Below, piece by piece: positions 47,351 through 59,781 of a DNA stretch of 64,000 bases. How positions within the stretch are numbered: position 1 is the stretch's first letter; every line of letters starts with the position of its first letter. The translations under genes were made by a program, and so were the position numbers. The DNA comes from Sequoia sempervirens (taxonomy: Eukaryota; Streptophyta; Pinopsida; Cupressales; Cupressaceae): NCBI GenBank assembly GCA_007258455.2, contig VDFB02373365.1, positions 222,741,353-222,805,352 on the forward strand, written 5' to 3'. The notes under the pieces are model-generated. The model saw only the letters and a program-made list of their open reading frames with translations, searched no databases and was not told where the DNA came from.

Positions 47351-49637
47351 ATGCATTCTTTGTATGCAACTAATTAGAGGTGCCATGTATGCCATCACTA
47401 TTTCTTTATGAGTTGATGATAGACTCATATTAATTACCACCTTGAGGAAGGGGGAAGTGAAGGGAAGGCAGTGAAGGCCATGCAAGGGAATTTAGCAGAA
47501 CTATTGTAGGAGTCACATATTTCTTCTACAATATGAGAGCCCTTTGGCATTTTATGCACATAGTTAAAAGTTGTATTATTTTTTTGTGATAGGTGGAAAT
47601 ATCTCATCATTATCTATTTCCTATTTTCAAAGATAGAGATCCTTTAAGTTGGTTGTGATTATGCTCAACTTTTTCAAAATTCTTAATGCTACTCATTCAA
47701 TGTTTTCTATTTTGTAGGTCTATATGGAATTCTTATTGCAAGAATAATTCAATAAAAAATTGTTACATTACATAGATTTGTATCATTTGAGTGTTAAAAC
47801 TATTTAGTTTCCATGTTGCCTACTTTTTTTTTCTACTTTGGTGTGCTTCCACCTAGTAGTTTGTATGCATATCAAAGTGGACGCAAATGTAACAATGAAA
47901 TTGCATAATCGTATTATTTTATCTTATATTTTGGATGTATATTTTGATTGAAGTGTCCTAAATGCAATAATGTCTACAAGTGGCATATTCGTGTGCGAAT
48001 TCAACTCATAGCATGCCCATATCCTAGTCTCATCATCACATGTCCCTAGAGATTCAACCTTGATGCCTAAATCACACATTTGTTATCTTGGATTAGATCC
48101 ACATGTGTGGACTTGACTTAAGTCACTTTTGTAGTCATATATATCTAAACCTTAAAAAAAAACATCGTACAAATTCCCTCCTAGCCTTAAGGAGCTTACC
48201 TATTGCATATTAGTGTTGGTTTCTATGCTTGTTGCATTTAAAGACACTCACCACTCATTTCAAAATCATCTAGAAGTTATACAAAGACATGTCATTGAGA
48301 TTTATATGAGAACATCATAGTATATTATTAGAGAATTATGTCAATACACATCACCCTAGGTCCATTGCACAATTACTTATTGTCTTCAAACCTTTCACTT
48401 ATAGAGTTGTAAAGCAATTTTTACTAGAGGTTTGTTTGAAAAGAAATTGGTCTTCATAGTTTAGTAGATTTTTCAAAATTGTTCATAAACACTACATTTC
48501 CATGCACAAATTCAAGTCCATTAGAATAAATCAATGCTAACAAATTCTAATAATTCACAATTTGTTGGATCATATCTATGAGTTATAGTTTAGGTTTTCA
48601 TATAGGTTCAATTTCACACTTGTGTAGGTGAACCTAAGTGAAGAATAATTATTTTATAAAATATAAGATCTTCATTTGAGTAAGTACTAAAATTCTAACA
48701 CCTTGACAAATTAGTTTCCAACATCTGTCACAATTATTTTTTTTGGTCGGTAAGCACAAGATTTTTAGCTTGACCCAAGTCTAGGTGAAGCCACAAATGG
48801 GGGACCTCATTAATTCATCATGAACACACAACAACAACTCAAATAGTCAAAACTCATGAGCATAGTAGCCTGGTAGGGGCACGAAGCTCGTGAGCACACT
48901 AGCCCAATGAGGGTTTGGAGCACAATCTAGAACACTAAGGTGCTTGGCATGAACACCAGCATTATCAATGTGAAGGTTCAAACCTACAAGCATACAAGAT
49001 CATTGAGGGTACAAAACCCACGATCACAATAACCCAACGAAGATTTGAACCTTGATGACAACAACAACAATGCCACAACTTAACTAGCACACTATAAGAT
49101 GAACCCCATCGATCACAACATATTTTAATCATCAAATATCAAATTAAATTTCGTATTTGAATTTATTTCAATTCCACAATTAATTTCAATAATTTTATTA
49201 TAAATCCCAACTCTTAAATCTTAAATTTTTTTATTATTGTTTAATTATTTTTTAAATATTTATTTCCATTACAAATATAAACCTACAAATAATAAAAGAA
49301 TCCTCTATTTTAAACACTATATAAAAGTATTAAAAATATGAGAAAAAAAATCATTTTAAAATTTGTATACTAATTGTAAAATTATTTTTATAGATTAACA
49401 CAGATTTAATCCTAGTAAATATTTCAGCATTACTCAATTTGAAAAGATAAACCGACGGTGGTTCCCTTGGCGGACGTGAAGCTTATTACTATTAAAATAT
49501 TTGCGTAACTTGTCTTTGACGACCGGGACGGAAGTTTCCATGCATTTTATGAACAATTCAGAATTTGAGAATTTTGGTTTTGGACATCGTCAAACAAAAT
49601 AATTTTTTATTTTTTAAGCAAAACATCATGTATAATT
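47351..49637. other. Intergenic, no gene seen
   Basis: AT-rich sequence with no motif-bearing frame. A stretch near 48780-49100 repeats words such as GAGCACA, CAAGCATACAAG and AACCCA in an irregular way. Confidence 0.45.
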
Positions 49638-49925
49638 TGTCAATTAATGTATTGTAACCTCCACAAATAAATTATCTACTATACCTTTTTTATAAATGTT
49701 TTATTAATAAGAAATTTAATCAAACTTATTTATATGGAATTCTAATTTTATTTATTATGTCGAAGGCGTTCCCTCTAAGCAATACATAATCTATGATTTG
49801 TCAATTAATGTATTGTAATCTTCACAAATAAATTGTCAACTATACTTTTTTATTAATAAGAAATTTAATCATTTTTTTTATATGGAATTCTAATTTTATT
49901 TATTATGTTGAAGGCGTTCCCTCTA
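49638..49925. repeat. Tandem duplication, unit about 159 bp
   Basis: Both copies contain TCAATTAATGTATTGTAA, ACAAATAAATT, ATTAATAAGAAATTTAATCA, TATGGAATTCTAATTTTATT and GAAGGCGTTCCCTCTA. The second copy has a short deletion. Confidence 0.85.
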
Positions 49926-50259
49926 TGAATGAGGCGACATGTAAAAGCGTAACGATGGCTATCTTACATCCGTATCAATGCAAGAAGATTAAACAAATCT
50001 CAACTGTTCATCATTTTTTGCCATTTTTTCGACTTGTTTTTCACCCTTTTTTTGCTCTCTCCCACTGCTATTGGTTTCCACTCCAAACTCTTCCTCACTG
50101 GTATTGACCTTTCACTTCTCCAATTTGACGACCAGTAGCCTGAAAATAAGGTTTCCACAATGGTTTTAGATTATGTTTATTAAAATGAAAATTATCGTGA
50201 AGATCCTAATAATGAGCACATTTAAGTTTTAACAATACAACATCCTTTACCTTATGTAG

Positions 50260-50650
50260 TTAATCAACATAATTAATATATAATTTATATTTTATATAAT
50301 AAAAAATAAATTATAAATAATATAATTATACTACTTATTACTATTATATATTATATTCTTTAGCCAAATTATTAAATACATATATAAAATTATTATATTA
50401 AATAATTGATAATTATTATATTTTTATATAATACAAAATATAATTAATATTTTATATATTTTATATAATACAAATTAAATTATATATAATATAATTATAT
50501 TTATTATTATATATAATAGTATATATAGATTATATTATTATTATTATATATTATATTCTATATTAAAATTATTAAATATAAATATTAAATTATTATAATT
50601 AATAATTAATATATTTTATATAGAACAAACTAAATTAATATATAAAAAAT
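50260..50650. repeat. A/T-only low-complexity stretch
   Basis: Nearly 400 bp composed almost only of A and T, with repeated TATAATTATTATAT-type words. A candidate matrix-attachment or breakage-prone stretch; no gene. Confidence 0.7.
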
Positions 50651-50942
50651 CTCATAGTTTGATTGATCTTTGGATAGATTAGGAAAAATGAAAAGAGATA
50701 TAGGGGAAGACGATCCTATATAGAGAGAGGTATATATACTAGCACTTGTGCCTAAAGGAGGTTCAAGGATTACGTTGATAGAAAACTATATGTATGTTAA
50801 TATGTTAAAGAGTATGTGTTTGCGCATGGATGTGCTACAAATTCTAGTTGCATGTAGCTAGATTAAACAATTAATAATAAGTGCTAAATAATAGAATTAA
50901 ATAAATTTAGACAAATCTAGATTTCTTCTTTAAATAAATTAA

Positions 50943-51358
50943 GTATTATCTGATTATGAAATATTTGCATACAAATTTAAAACATGAACCAATGCAAATG
51001 AAAAAAAAAGTTGCCATCAAATTGACAAAAATACTGCAAATGGAAATAGAATGTTCCCATCCAGTTGTCAAATCAATATTTATTTGTCTTTTATCTGATA
51101 AGTGAGATTTTGGAGGCTTTTACCTGATATTTTAGAGGATTTTACCATTATTATCTAATTATGAAATATTTGCATACAGATTTAAAACATAAACCAATGC
51201 AAATGAAAAAAAAAGTTTCCATCAAAAAGACAAACAATACTACAAATGGAAATAGAATGTTCCCATCTAGTTGTCAAATCGATATTTATTTGTCTTTTAT
51301 GTGATAAGTGAGATTTTGGAGGCTTTTGCCTAATATCTTAGAGGATTTTACCATTACA
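50943..51358. repeat. Tandem duplication, unit about 208 bp
   Basis: Both copies hold ATTATGAAATATTTGCATAC, AACCAATGCAAATGAAAAAA, GGAAATAGAATGTTCCCATC and AAGTGAGATTTTGGAGGCTT in the same order with few changes. The copies are adjacent and probably young. Confidence 0.9.
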
Positions 51359-51479
51359 TTGCAACTGGTTTACCATTAAATGGCAACTGAAACTTGTTTT
51401 CCAACAACTCAATGGTGGTTTGATAGCATGAGACTTGTTTTAGGCTCAAATCTCACACTATATGTAGCCTATCGGCTAA

Positions 51480-53660
51480 TACAAAGAGAGAAACTCAAAA
51501 GACGGAGAATGAGAGAAAGAGAAAAATTTCAATAGATAGATATCGAGAGAGAGAGAGAGAGAGAGATTGAAAGAGGAATGAACAAAGAGATAGAGGCATG
51601 AGAAATATAAGAGATATAAAGGAAAGAGAGATAGAAGAAAACTAAAATTTGATTGGTTTGTTTTCATGTCAACAATTGTGGCATGTGTCCTTAGGAGTTA
51701 TACTCAAGGTAGCAAGTCATTTGATTAAAGATACTGATAATTCTTTTAAAGACCTCTTGATGTACCCATTGCACATGAGGCTGAGCATATGAGAAATAGA
51801 AAGAAAGAAGGAAGAGAAAAGGAGAGAGATAGGTAAGATATAGATGGGTGGAGAAAAAGAAAGAGAGGCAAGAGAGAGGGCGAAATGAGGAAAAGGAGAA
51901 AGAGATGGGCCTTAGATATCGAGAGAGGAACAAATATAGAAATAAAGGGATAAAAAGAGGATGGGGAGAAAAAGAGAAAAATAGAGATGAGAGATAGAGA
52001 AGAGAGATGAAAATAGAGTAGGGATAAAGGGAGACAAAGAGATAGAGATAGATATATATGAGAGAGATAAGTAAGAGATATAGAGAATTAAGAGGGACAA
52101 AAGAAAAGAAATTAGAGATAGTGAGGCAGATAGAAAAATAGAATTTCAAAAAGAAAGAGACATAGATAGAGATAAAATTAGCATAAAGAGATAGAGATAA
52201 AAATAAATAAAGGAAGAAAATATATATATATAAAGGGAGATAATGGAAAAAATACAAATAGAGAGGAGACATAGAGATAGAGAGAGGTAGAGAGATAAAG
52301 AGATAAAGATGAATATATAGAGATATAGGGAGGGTGATTGATATATCTCTCCCTATCACTCATTATCTCTCTAGATATCTCCCACTATCTATGTCACTCC
52401 CTCTCCCCTCTCTATCTATTGAGATATCTCTCCCCTCTCTCTCTCATTCACTCCATCTCTCCTGTAGACTCTATATCTCTATCTCTATTTTTCTCTTTAT
52501 CTCCTTCTCACTCCTCTCTCTTTCTCTTTCTATCCATATCTTTCTCTACCTCTATCACTATCTCTCTATCTCTTTCACTATCCCCCTCTATCTCTCTATA
52601 TCACCCCCTTTATATGTCTCTCCATCTCCCTCTATATATATTGAGCTATCTCTTCCTCTCTCCTCTCTCCCTCTCTTCCCCATCTTCTTCTCTCTCTCCC
52701 TCTCTACATATTGCTCTCCCTCTTCCCCACCTCTTCTTTCTCTCCCTTTTCTACCTATCTCTCTCCCTCTCCCCCCCTCTTCTCTCTCTTCCTCTTAAAC
52801 CTATCTCTCTCCCTCTCTCCCTCTCTTCTCTATCTATCCTCTACCTATCTCTCCCTCCCTCTCTCTCTATCTCCCCAATCTCTATCTCTCCCCATATCTC
52901 CCTCCCTATCCCCCATTTATCTCTCTATCTCCACCTCTCTCTCTCTTCTCTTACCATATATCTTTATCTCTCTCTCTTTCTCTTCCCATATATTTCTCTC
53001 TTTCTCTTCCCATGTATCACTATCCCCCCTTACTTATTTCTCCCTTTCTCTATCTCTCCTTATTTCTCTCTCCCTCTCTCCCTCTCTATTTACCTATCTC
53101 TAATTCTCTTTGTTTTTCTATTTCTTTGTCTCTCTCTCCCTCTACTTCCCTCTCTATATCTCCTCATATCACTATCTCTAGATATCACTCTATCTCACCA
53201 TCTATATCTCTCTATCTCTCCCTCTCCCTCTCCCTCTCCCTCTTCCTCTATATCTCTCTATCTCCCTATCTCTCTTTGTACTTATCTCTCCCTCTACTTA
53301 TATCTCTCTATCTATTTGCCTCCATCTTCCTCTCTCATTCTATCTTCATCTCTTCCTCTAGTTTACTCTCTCCTCCTTTATCTCTAGACATGTATCCCTC
53401 TCTCTATCCATCCATCTATCTCCCTCTCTATACCTCTATATATTTATCTCCTCCATCTCTATCTATCCCTCTCTCCTCTCTCTCTTTATCACTCCCTCTC
53501 CTTCTCTCCTTCTCTTCATATCCCTCGCCTTCTCCTTCTCCTTCTCCAGCTCTATCTCTATCTTCCTTTCTATCTCTATCTCCTTACCCCTCTATCTCTC
53601 GCTCTTCCTCCATCTACCTCTCCATCTTTCTATCCCTATCTCTCCCTCTCTCCTTATTGC
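51480..53660. repeat. Purine tract followed by pyrimidine tract, about 2.2 kb
   Basis: 51480-51650 and 51780-52335 are GA-rich on plus; 52340-53660 is CT-rich. The strand bias switches at about 52335, where GATATAGGGAGGGTGAT is followed by ATATCTCTCCCTATCAC, an imperfect inverted repeat. Long frames here (Ser/Leu/Pro/Tyr/Ile only) on both strands are repeat artefacts. Confidence 0.9.
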
Positions 53661-54167
53661 AAACATAACATGAGCCTATTGGTAATGGATCTTGATTATC
53701 TTCCTAATTTAGAGGTTTTATTTTAATCATGTTTAGATCCTTGTAAGTGGATGCATAGTTTATTTGATGCTATCATAGTTTCTCCATTAAGACCTTTGTT
53801 GCACAAACAACATCATTTGCTAAATTTCCTACCAATTGACCTCATGTACTGCATAAATATATAGAAAAAATGGACCAAAATTTATCCTAATTGACCTTCT
53901 ACACTTCTTCGGTGTACCCATTGCACACTAAGGTGCAATTTCTAGTTTAAAATATATAAAATAAGGGTTGTAACGAAGTTATAGTTTACATTTAAGATTT
54001 GTATATGTGGTAGTTTTAAGGAAGGAAAAAAAATTGATGGTATTAAAAGACAATATTTTTTTCAAACTACAAAACTTATGATTGACATGTATGGAATAGA
54101 TGATGTCTTGAGACAACAAACACTTTGAATCACAAGAGACTGTGGAGTCAACATTCAACCCCCAATC
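53661..54167. other. Intergenic, no gene seen
   Basis: AT-rich sequence between the pyrimidine tract and the family A copy. No supported feature. Confidence 0.5.
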
Positions 54168-54169
54168 AC

Positions 54170-56185
54170 ATCTCCAGCATGGATGCTAGCATCTCGCACC
54201 ATTTTCCTAGCCTCTTCAAGATTTGTATTGTTAACCCTAGAATCAACTTCCTTTAAAATATCCTGGGTTATTTTTTCCACTTGAGAGGGGCCAACGTCTT
54301 CCTTGGATTTATTTAATTTTTCCTAGAATTCCTCTCTCTTTAATTTCAACATGAAGTCCCAAAATTCCTTGGATTTCATAAATTCATCATCATTGATGAA
54401 TTGTATGCATGTTAAGGCCCTAATATCATTTTCTTCTCCGATCCCATCCCTAAGGCTAATTGTTAGCCTATCTTGAGGGATACCAAGAATTTTCACCCTT
54501 GGTGAAACAAGAAAAACATGATTGACCTCTTCCTCATCAATGGAATTTTCTCCTACAGTTTTAGTTAATGTTTCTTCTCCCACATTCAAGGAATAATCCA
54601 CAAGTTGTGGCTACTGAATTCTTTTTTCTTGCTTGGTTTCTTAGTTGTGGATGCAATTGACTAAGCAGGTTGCTCTTGTACATGTTGCACTTATGGCCTT
54701 TGTGGCACTTGTATTTCTCCTACTGTGTGATAAATATCTACAACCTCTTGAGGCCTCTCCTCAATCTTCCTCTGAGGTGGTTCATAGGTCAAAGAATCAA
54801 TATTATTTAACAAAACTTTAATCCTAACCATAGATCTATTATCTTAGGAAAGTCACCCGGATAGTTTAGGTTTTCCATGGTTTTTTGGTACTCATCTTTC
54901 CAAATGATTTCCCAATTAGTTCTTATTTTCTTTATTTCTTCTTCATCTAGACACTTCCTAATAACGTCCTCTTCAAACATCGCATTATGATAAAAGTTTC
55001 CCAATCTTACATTGAGTTTGAGAGGACCAATAAAAATCTTTGGGTCACAATCTCTCTTAACATAAAAGCTCATTCTATATAACTGCAAAATTGGATATAA
55101 TAGCTCCAATCCTTCCTTGCTTGTGTATATAAAGTCTAAGAATGCCAAATAGGTTGGGAAGAATGAGGCCTTCTTATATTTTCTGAAATGAAACTTATCA
55201 ATTTCATTTAACTACCAAATAATCTACATATATGCTAGTCTTGCAGGTACAAATCTTGGCAGGATACAGGGTTTAATTGGAGACCCATATACTCTCATCA
55301 TAGTAGAATTTTTATGTAGGAACCAATCTCCCCAATTGTGTGAGATGCCTAATTCTAGTGCATTATCTTTTGGACTAAGGAGGTTAATGATTTCCTTTGG
55401 AAACCTTTTGTGTTCAACACCCAAGAACCTCATAATTGTCTTGATGAAGCATTCTTCAAATATTACATAGTTGGCATTTTGGTAGTGCATATCCCAGATA
55501 TAGGTCCAACACTACACTGGAAGAGTAATATTATTACTATCAAGCATTATGATTTGTAAGGCCTTATCACAAACCTTCCTACCAATATCTAAAAACATAT
55601 GACATAGTAAATAATACCATTTTAAAACCACCACCTTGCCACTTGTTTTAATTACCATTAACTGTTTGTGCATCTCTTCTGCAATGAAGCTGGAAAAATA
55701 AAATTCCCTCTTTACATCAATGTTTTGTATGTCAGTAGCAATCATCATCATTGAAATAGGGATTTGGACTTTTACATCCATGCCTGGTACCTGGAACAAA
55801 GCATGATAAGTTTTGATAAAGTGATCTTCAAATAGGTCCTCACTAAAAGGATTAACTTTTAAGGAGGCAAACCTCATAGGCCTCCTATCTGTACCTCTAA
55901 TCTCATGTTTAGAAAACCAATTTATTATGTAACTAAACTTATCCTTTTGGTACTCCTTGGTAAGCATTTTAAAGTCTACTATCTCGTTGGTAGCATGATT
56001 TAAATTGAAGACTTCAATAATGAAGTTTCTATCAATCCTTACCAATTCACCTCCATTTACAACAATTATTTTCCTCGTATCTCCATTGTATTTCTCTACT
56101 AGAATCCTAATGAAGTCTACATTGATAAACACATTTGGGACAATTAATTTTCCTGGGTCAAAATCCCAAAAATGAGAGATTGGTA
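54170..56185 (-). pseudogene. Family A dispersed protein gene, second copy
   Basis: Not a recognised family. On minus it starts around 56185 (LSKIPISHFWDFDPGK, possibly just after a splice acceptor) and runs in one frame to 54807 with a few stops (near 55512, 55223 and 55210). It then continues in other frames to about 54168, ending EARKMVRDASIHAGDVIGG. The order WYYLLCHMFL, ISHNWGDWFL, RVYGSP, LGNFYHNAMFEEDVIRKCLD matches the copy at 1-2866. This copy supplies the N-terminal part that the first copy lacks in the window. It lies just downstream of a gypsy integrase end on the same strand, so it may be an extra ORF carried by that element or a separate insertion. Confidence 0.6.
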
Positions 56186-56985
56186 TCTTAGACAGTCTTC
56201 GAGTATACTAGTATTAGAATAAAGCCTGAACATTTATTGAAATTATAACATTCCTATATTTCGAGGCACGATCCTTTAAATTCTTAGAAAATATGTACAT
56301 TTCTTTATTGGGTGAATAAAGAAATGCCATTTGTCACTTTCTCGCACCCCCGCAAGGTCACGTCCTCATGGGTTCTACAAGCTCACGGTGAGGAGAATTG
56401 CTGTGGGGAGTAGCTAATTGGAGCTGATTGGACATTAATAGCCAATAAGAATTGGTCGGGGGGCTTAGAAATCCTAAAAAGGTAAATACATCATCTCCTC
56501 GCATCCCCGCAAGGTCGCCCCCGTGGTAGAATTTGGAGTTCGTGGGATAATAAAAAGGCATGGAGCCAATAGAAATAGGCCACAATACCAACTAGGATGA
56601 TAGAGGGACCACCAAGCAGGTGTGAGAAGAAGACAACTTAAGTTATCAATTTAGCACATGCATAAAAGTTGATTTATGAGTCACTAGGGAGGGTCCATAA
56701 CATGAAGCCTTAAGATGGTAACATTTGGAAAAACAACATGGGTTTAGGGTTTTGGCAACATTTGGAAAATATGAATGCAAAAAATCCTAGCATTGCATAA
56801 TACTCCATTAGTGGCTCTAGCTATGGACATTTGTTTCGAGAAATAAAGAGAGGATCCAAAAGATCTCTATGAATTAGATCAAATAGGAAAAACATAAAAA
56901 CCAAAAACCCATAAGAACTATACAAAAAATTACATACAATACACTATGCATGAAAAATAACTTTAAGCAAACTAGGCTTTTAAGA
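56186..56985. other. Noncoding stretch with hairpin and repeats, likely gypsy 3' region
   Basis: Holds a perfect 11-bp stem hairpin (56299-56325) and two copies of CTCGCA(C/T)CCCCGCAAGGTC about 157 bp apart (56341 and 56499). It lies between the integrase end and the family A copy, where an LTR would be expected, but no TG..CA borders or second copy were found in the window. Confidence 0.4.
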
Positions 56986-57432
56986 ATTATCCATGCACCG
57001 GAAATTTTTGTACCCCACCCTTTACATTCTCAAGAAAGAATTAATTTTTTCCATGAATGTATGTGATAATGAATGGTCCAAAACATAAAGGGTCAAAATT
57101 TCCATGTTTCCCTTTATCTTGCGATCTTGTATTCCACATCAACACCATGCTGCCAACTTGGAATTTTCTGCTACTGGCCTTCTTATCATATAGATATTTA
57201 AATTGATGCTATTTTTTCATATTTACTACATGAGCTTGTCTTCTCATCTCATCTAGCTCTGTTAATTGATTTATTCTACATTTTATGGAATCTAAAATGT
57301 CTTCACTATATTTTTGCATAAATTTAGAAGCTGGAAGAAAATTATTTATAAGCATTATAACATTTTGTCCATACACTAACTCATAGGGTGACTTACCAAT
57401 TGATTTCCTAATGGTCACTCTATTTTTTATTA
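56986..57432 (-). pseudogene. Ty3/gypsy integrase C-terminus, 5' part displaced
   Basis: The frame reads NRVTIRKSIGKSPYELVYGQ, then an arginine-rich helix (TELDEMRRQAHVVNMKK), a TAG, YLYDKKASSRKFQVGSMVLM, GKHGNFDPLCFGPF, and a VKGGVQKFPVHG end resembling the final LPVNG block of gypsy polyproteins. These are integrase core-end and C-terminal DNA-binding regions. Upstream pol sequence is absent: the frame begins directly at the A-rich end of an inserted element at about 57430. It is therefore a fragment of an older element. Confidence 0.8.
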
Positions 57433-59663
57433 GGTAAGCAACATTTATAGGGTGTTGTACCCTTCACAAAGAGTCACAAGGGCCAATAGAGTTCAAGACC
57501 AAAAAAACATAAAAGAAAAGCCAAAAAACAAACACAATGGACTGACAGCAGATAGATAGACAACAAAAGAACAATAGACTAATTTGCATCACCCCAGTTC
57601 TTTGACAGGAGATTAACAACATCATCTCTGACCCATTCCTAAAGATCTTCAACATTCTTGTTGTCCATTTCATCCTTCAAAACCGCTGACAAGGTGCTGG
57701 TAACACAGTGGACCAGCTTAACTATGAAGCGGGTCAAACCACATAATTTTTGTCCAACTTATCCAATCTTTCTTGTAGCACACAGAGCTCCTCCATCCTA
57801 ATCGTAGTCTTGCCAGTATTAGCACACTCAACGTCCAATGGGTCCGAAGAAAGAGAGGTCGAGTCCTTCTACACTTTGCCAATTTCAGAAATGGTGTTGG
57901 ACCCTCTAGCACACTCCTCTTCCTCACTCTCAAGCTCCTATTCATCCCTACTAGCTTTGTTGTCAGACCACTCCTCTTCCGTATCCAAATCATTCACCTA
58001 CAGTTTTTTCCTATTCTTGGCCAACCTACTAGAAAGTTGGATGATGGTATCGCCACTAGTCACCACCGTCTCTACAACCACTGTATCCCCCTTAGAGTCC
58101 TTGCCAACCACATTTTTACGTTTGCTCAGAGGCTCCTTCAAACTCTTCCCTTCCTCTTTTCCTTTCTTTTTCAGGGTTGGCTTGCAAGCAGTCTTGGTAG
58201 GGATTGATTTGAGCTCACAAAGACTAGCCGCCGCACTAGTCTGGGCCACACCCACATTCTCCTTAAGCTTTTTAGCAGCGAGTTTGGGTTTATGCATGTC
58301 AGCAAGAACTAGGTGGTTTTTCTTGATGGGGCCTTTAGACTTGGCTGGAGATAAATTGGTCACAGTGGGATGCTCAATCTCTTCAATACAGACAACAAAT
58401 ATGGGTTTGGGTGGGCATAAAGTAAGATGGAAGTGGTAAAGCCTCAAAATGAGGCCCTGGTGGAGTGACAAGGGAGGAGGGTCATTAGGATTCATACCAG
58501 TGGCCTCAATACATTTTTCAATAGAACTTTCTAAGTCCATCAGAAGGAAAAAAAGGGAAGCTTAATAGAATTTTATGCCAGAGGTGGTTCAAAAGAGGGA
58601 AATGGTAGAAAAAGTAGGTTTTGAATCTACCTTCCAGAGTCCCATACTTCATTAGAGCAAGGCACACTTGGTTCCATGACTAAGGGAGAGCCTCTCGCTC
58701 AAATTTTGACTAGTTGTGTACCATATTCTCATTCCCCACAAAAAATGTGTTCATACTTTTATCATCCTGAGTTTTAGTGTGCTTCAGGTGCTTCATACCA
58801 GTACATAGGAGCCTTGTCGCCTGCGTAATCACTTCCTCATTCACATTAAAGGAAATACCACCCAAATTCACATGACAATCTTTCCAGGAGTTGACAAACT
58901 GTGCAAATAGATTAGGGTCATGGCCCACTAGACTCTCCATCAGTGGAGCAAGATCACCCTCAACACATATGTGCGAAACCAATGGATCTTTACGAAATTT
59001 GCCACAGTTGTCCAACTTAGTTCACACCTTATCACCACCCATAATGTCACTCTACACACAGAATAACTAGAAACCCCGAGAACATAGAAGGTTAGAGATA
59101 ATGGAAATGTGAAGAATCACTCGCACATTTAGGATTTTAAGCCAAAAATGACAGCCTTTGGTAATCAAAGCAATGGACAGGTTGCACGCTTGAGGAAGTA
59201 ATTTCTTAAAAGAAATCTTAGCAGAATCATAAATGGGGATCTTCAAACACATTCAACTAAGTAAGCAGGACATGATGGGAATGGAAGGTTTCCCTTCCAC
59301 GTAGTAAATGCACAGAAATCTAGGTAAAATGGCCACAGGGCCAAATTTAGAGACACCAAAAAGGTTAGCTTTCAGAAGCAGAGACAAAATAGCTGACAAG
59401 ATAGAATCAATTAGGAACTTGATCTCATAATTATTAGTCACATCAAAATCAAAATCAAAAAATTTGAAAATATGATGGCTTAACATAATCCCCAAAAGGA
59501 GATTACGTAAGGTACGGTCCAACTTAGTCTTAATCATCAAGTACCCACCACAACATCTCATGAAATCCCTTTTCAAAATAGGTTGCATCCCATAATTTAA
59601 ATTATGCCATTTGTTATCCACCTCATCTTTAAAACTTGTCCACATAGCCCAAAAGACAAGCAT
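57433..59663 (-). pseudogene. Gag-like retroelement ORF with lysine-rich and coiled-coil parts
   Basis: Read on minus, one frame runs 59663-58710 with three stops and then shifts. Its best block is EGDLAPLMESLVGHDPNLF with FVNSWKDCHVNLGGISFNV and NEEVITQATRLL. After that come LMKYGTLEGRFKTYFFYHFP and PLSLHQGLILRLYHF in 58700-58430, a Lys/Ser-rich segment (58400-58000), an acidic part, a coiled coil (MEELCVLQERLDKLDK near 57780-57750) and RDDVVNLLSKNWGDA. It ends in an A-rich 3' edge (AATAAAAAAT, 57433) joined to gypsy sequence. This resembles N-terminal ORFs of plant retroelements; the role is unknown. It may be the remains of a separate element whose pol was lost, or part of the LINE that follows. 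Confidence 0.5.
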
Positions 59664-59781
59664 GTGGACCCCTCAGAAAATCCAACAAAGCGCTTGATTA
59701 GTTATCATCATGGGTCAAGTAAGGGCTTTGTTCCTTCAAAATTATACCCTGAATGCCAGGTGGTAGGTTCCCTAAAGAACA

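Noticed and set aside
51691..53668. Long open frames of Ser, Leu, Pro, Tyr and Ile on both strands
   Set aside because: They are translations of the GA/CT low-complexity tracts; overlapping frames on both strands are open for the same reason and none has domain structure.
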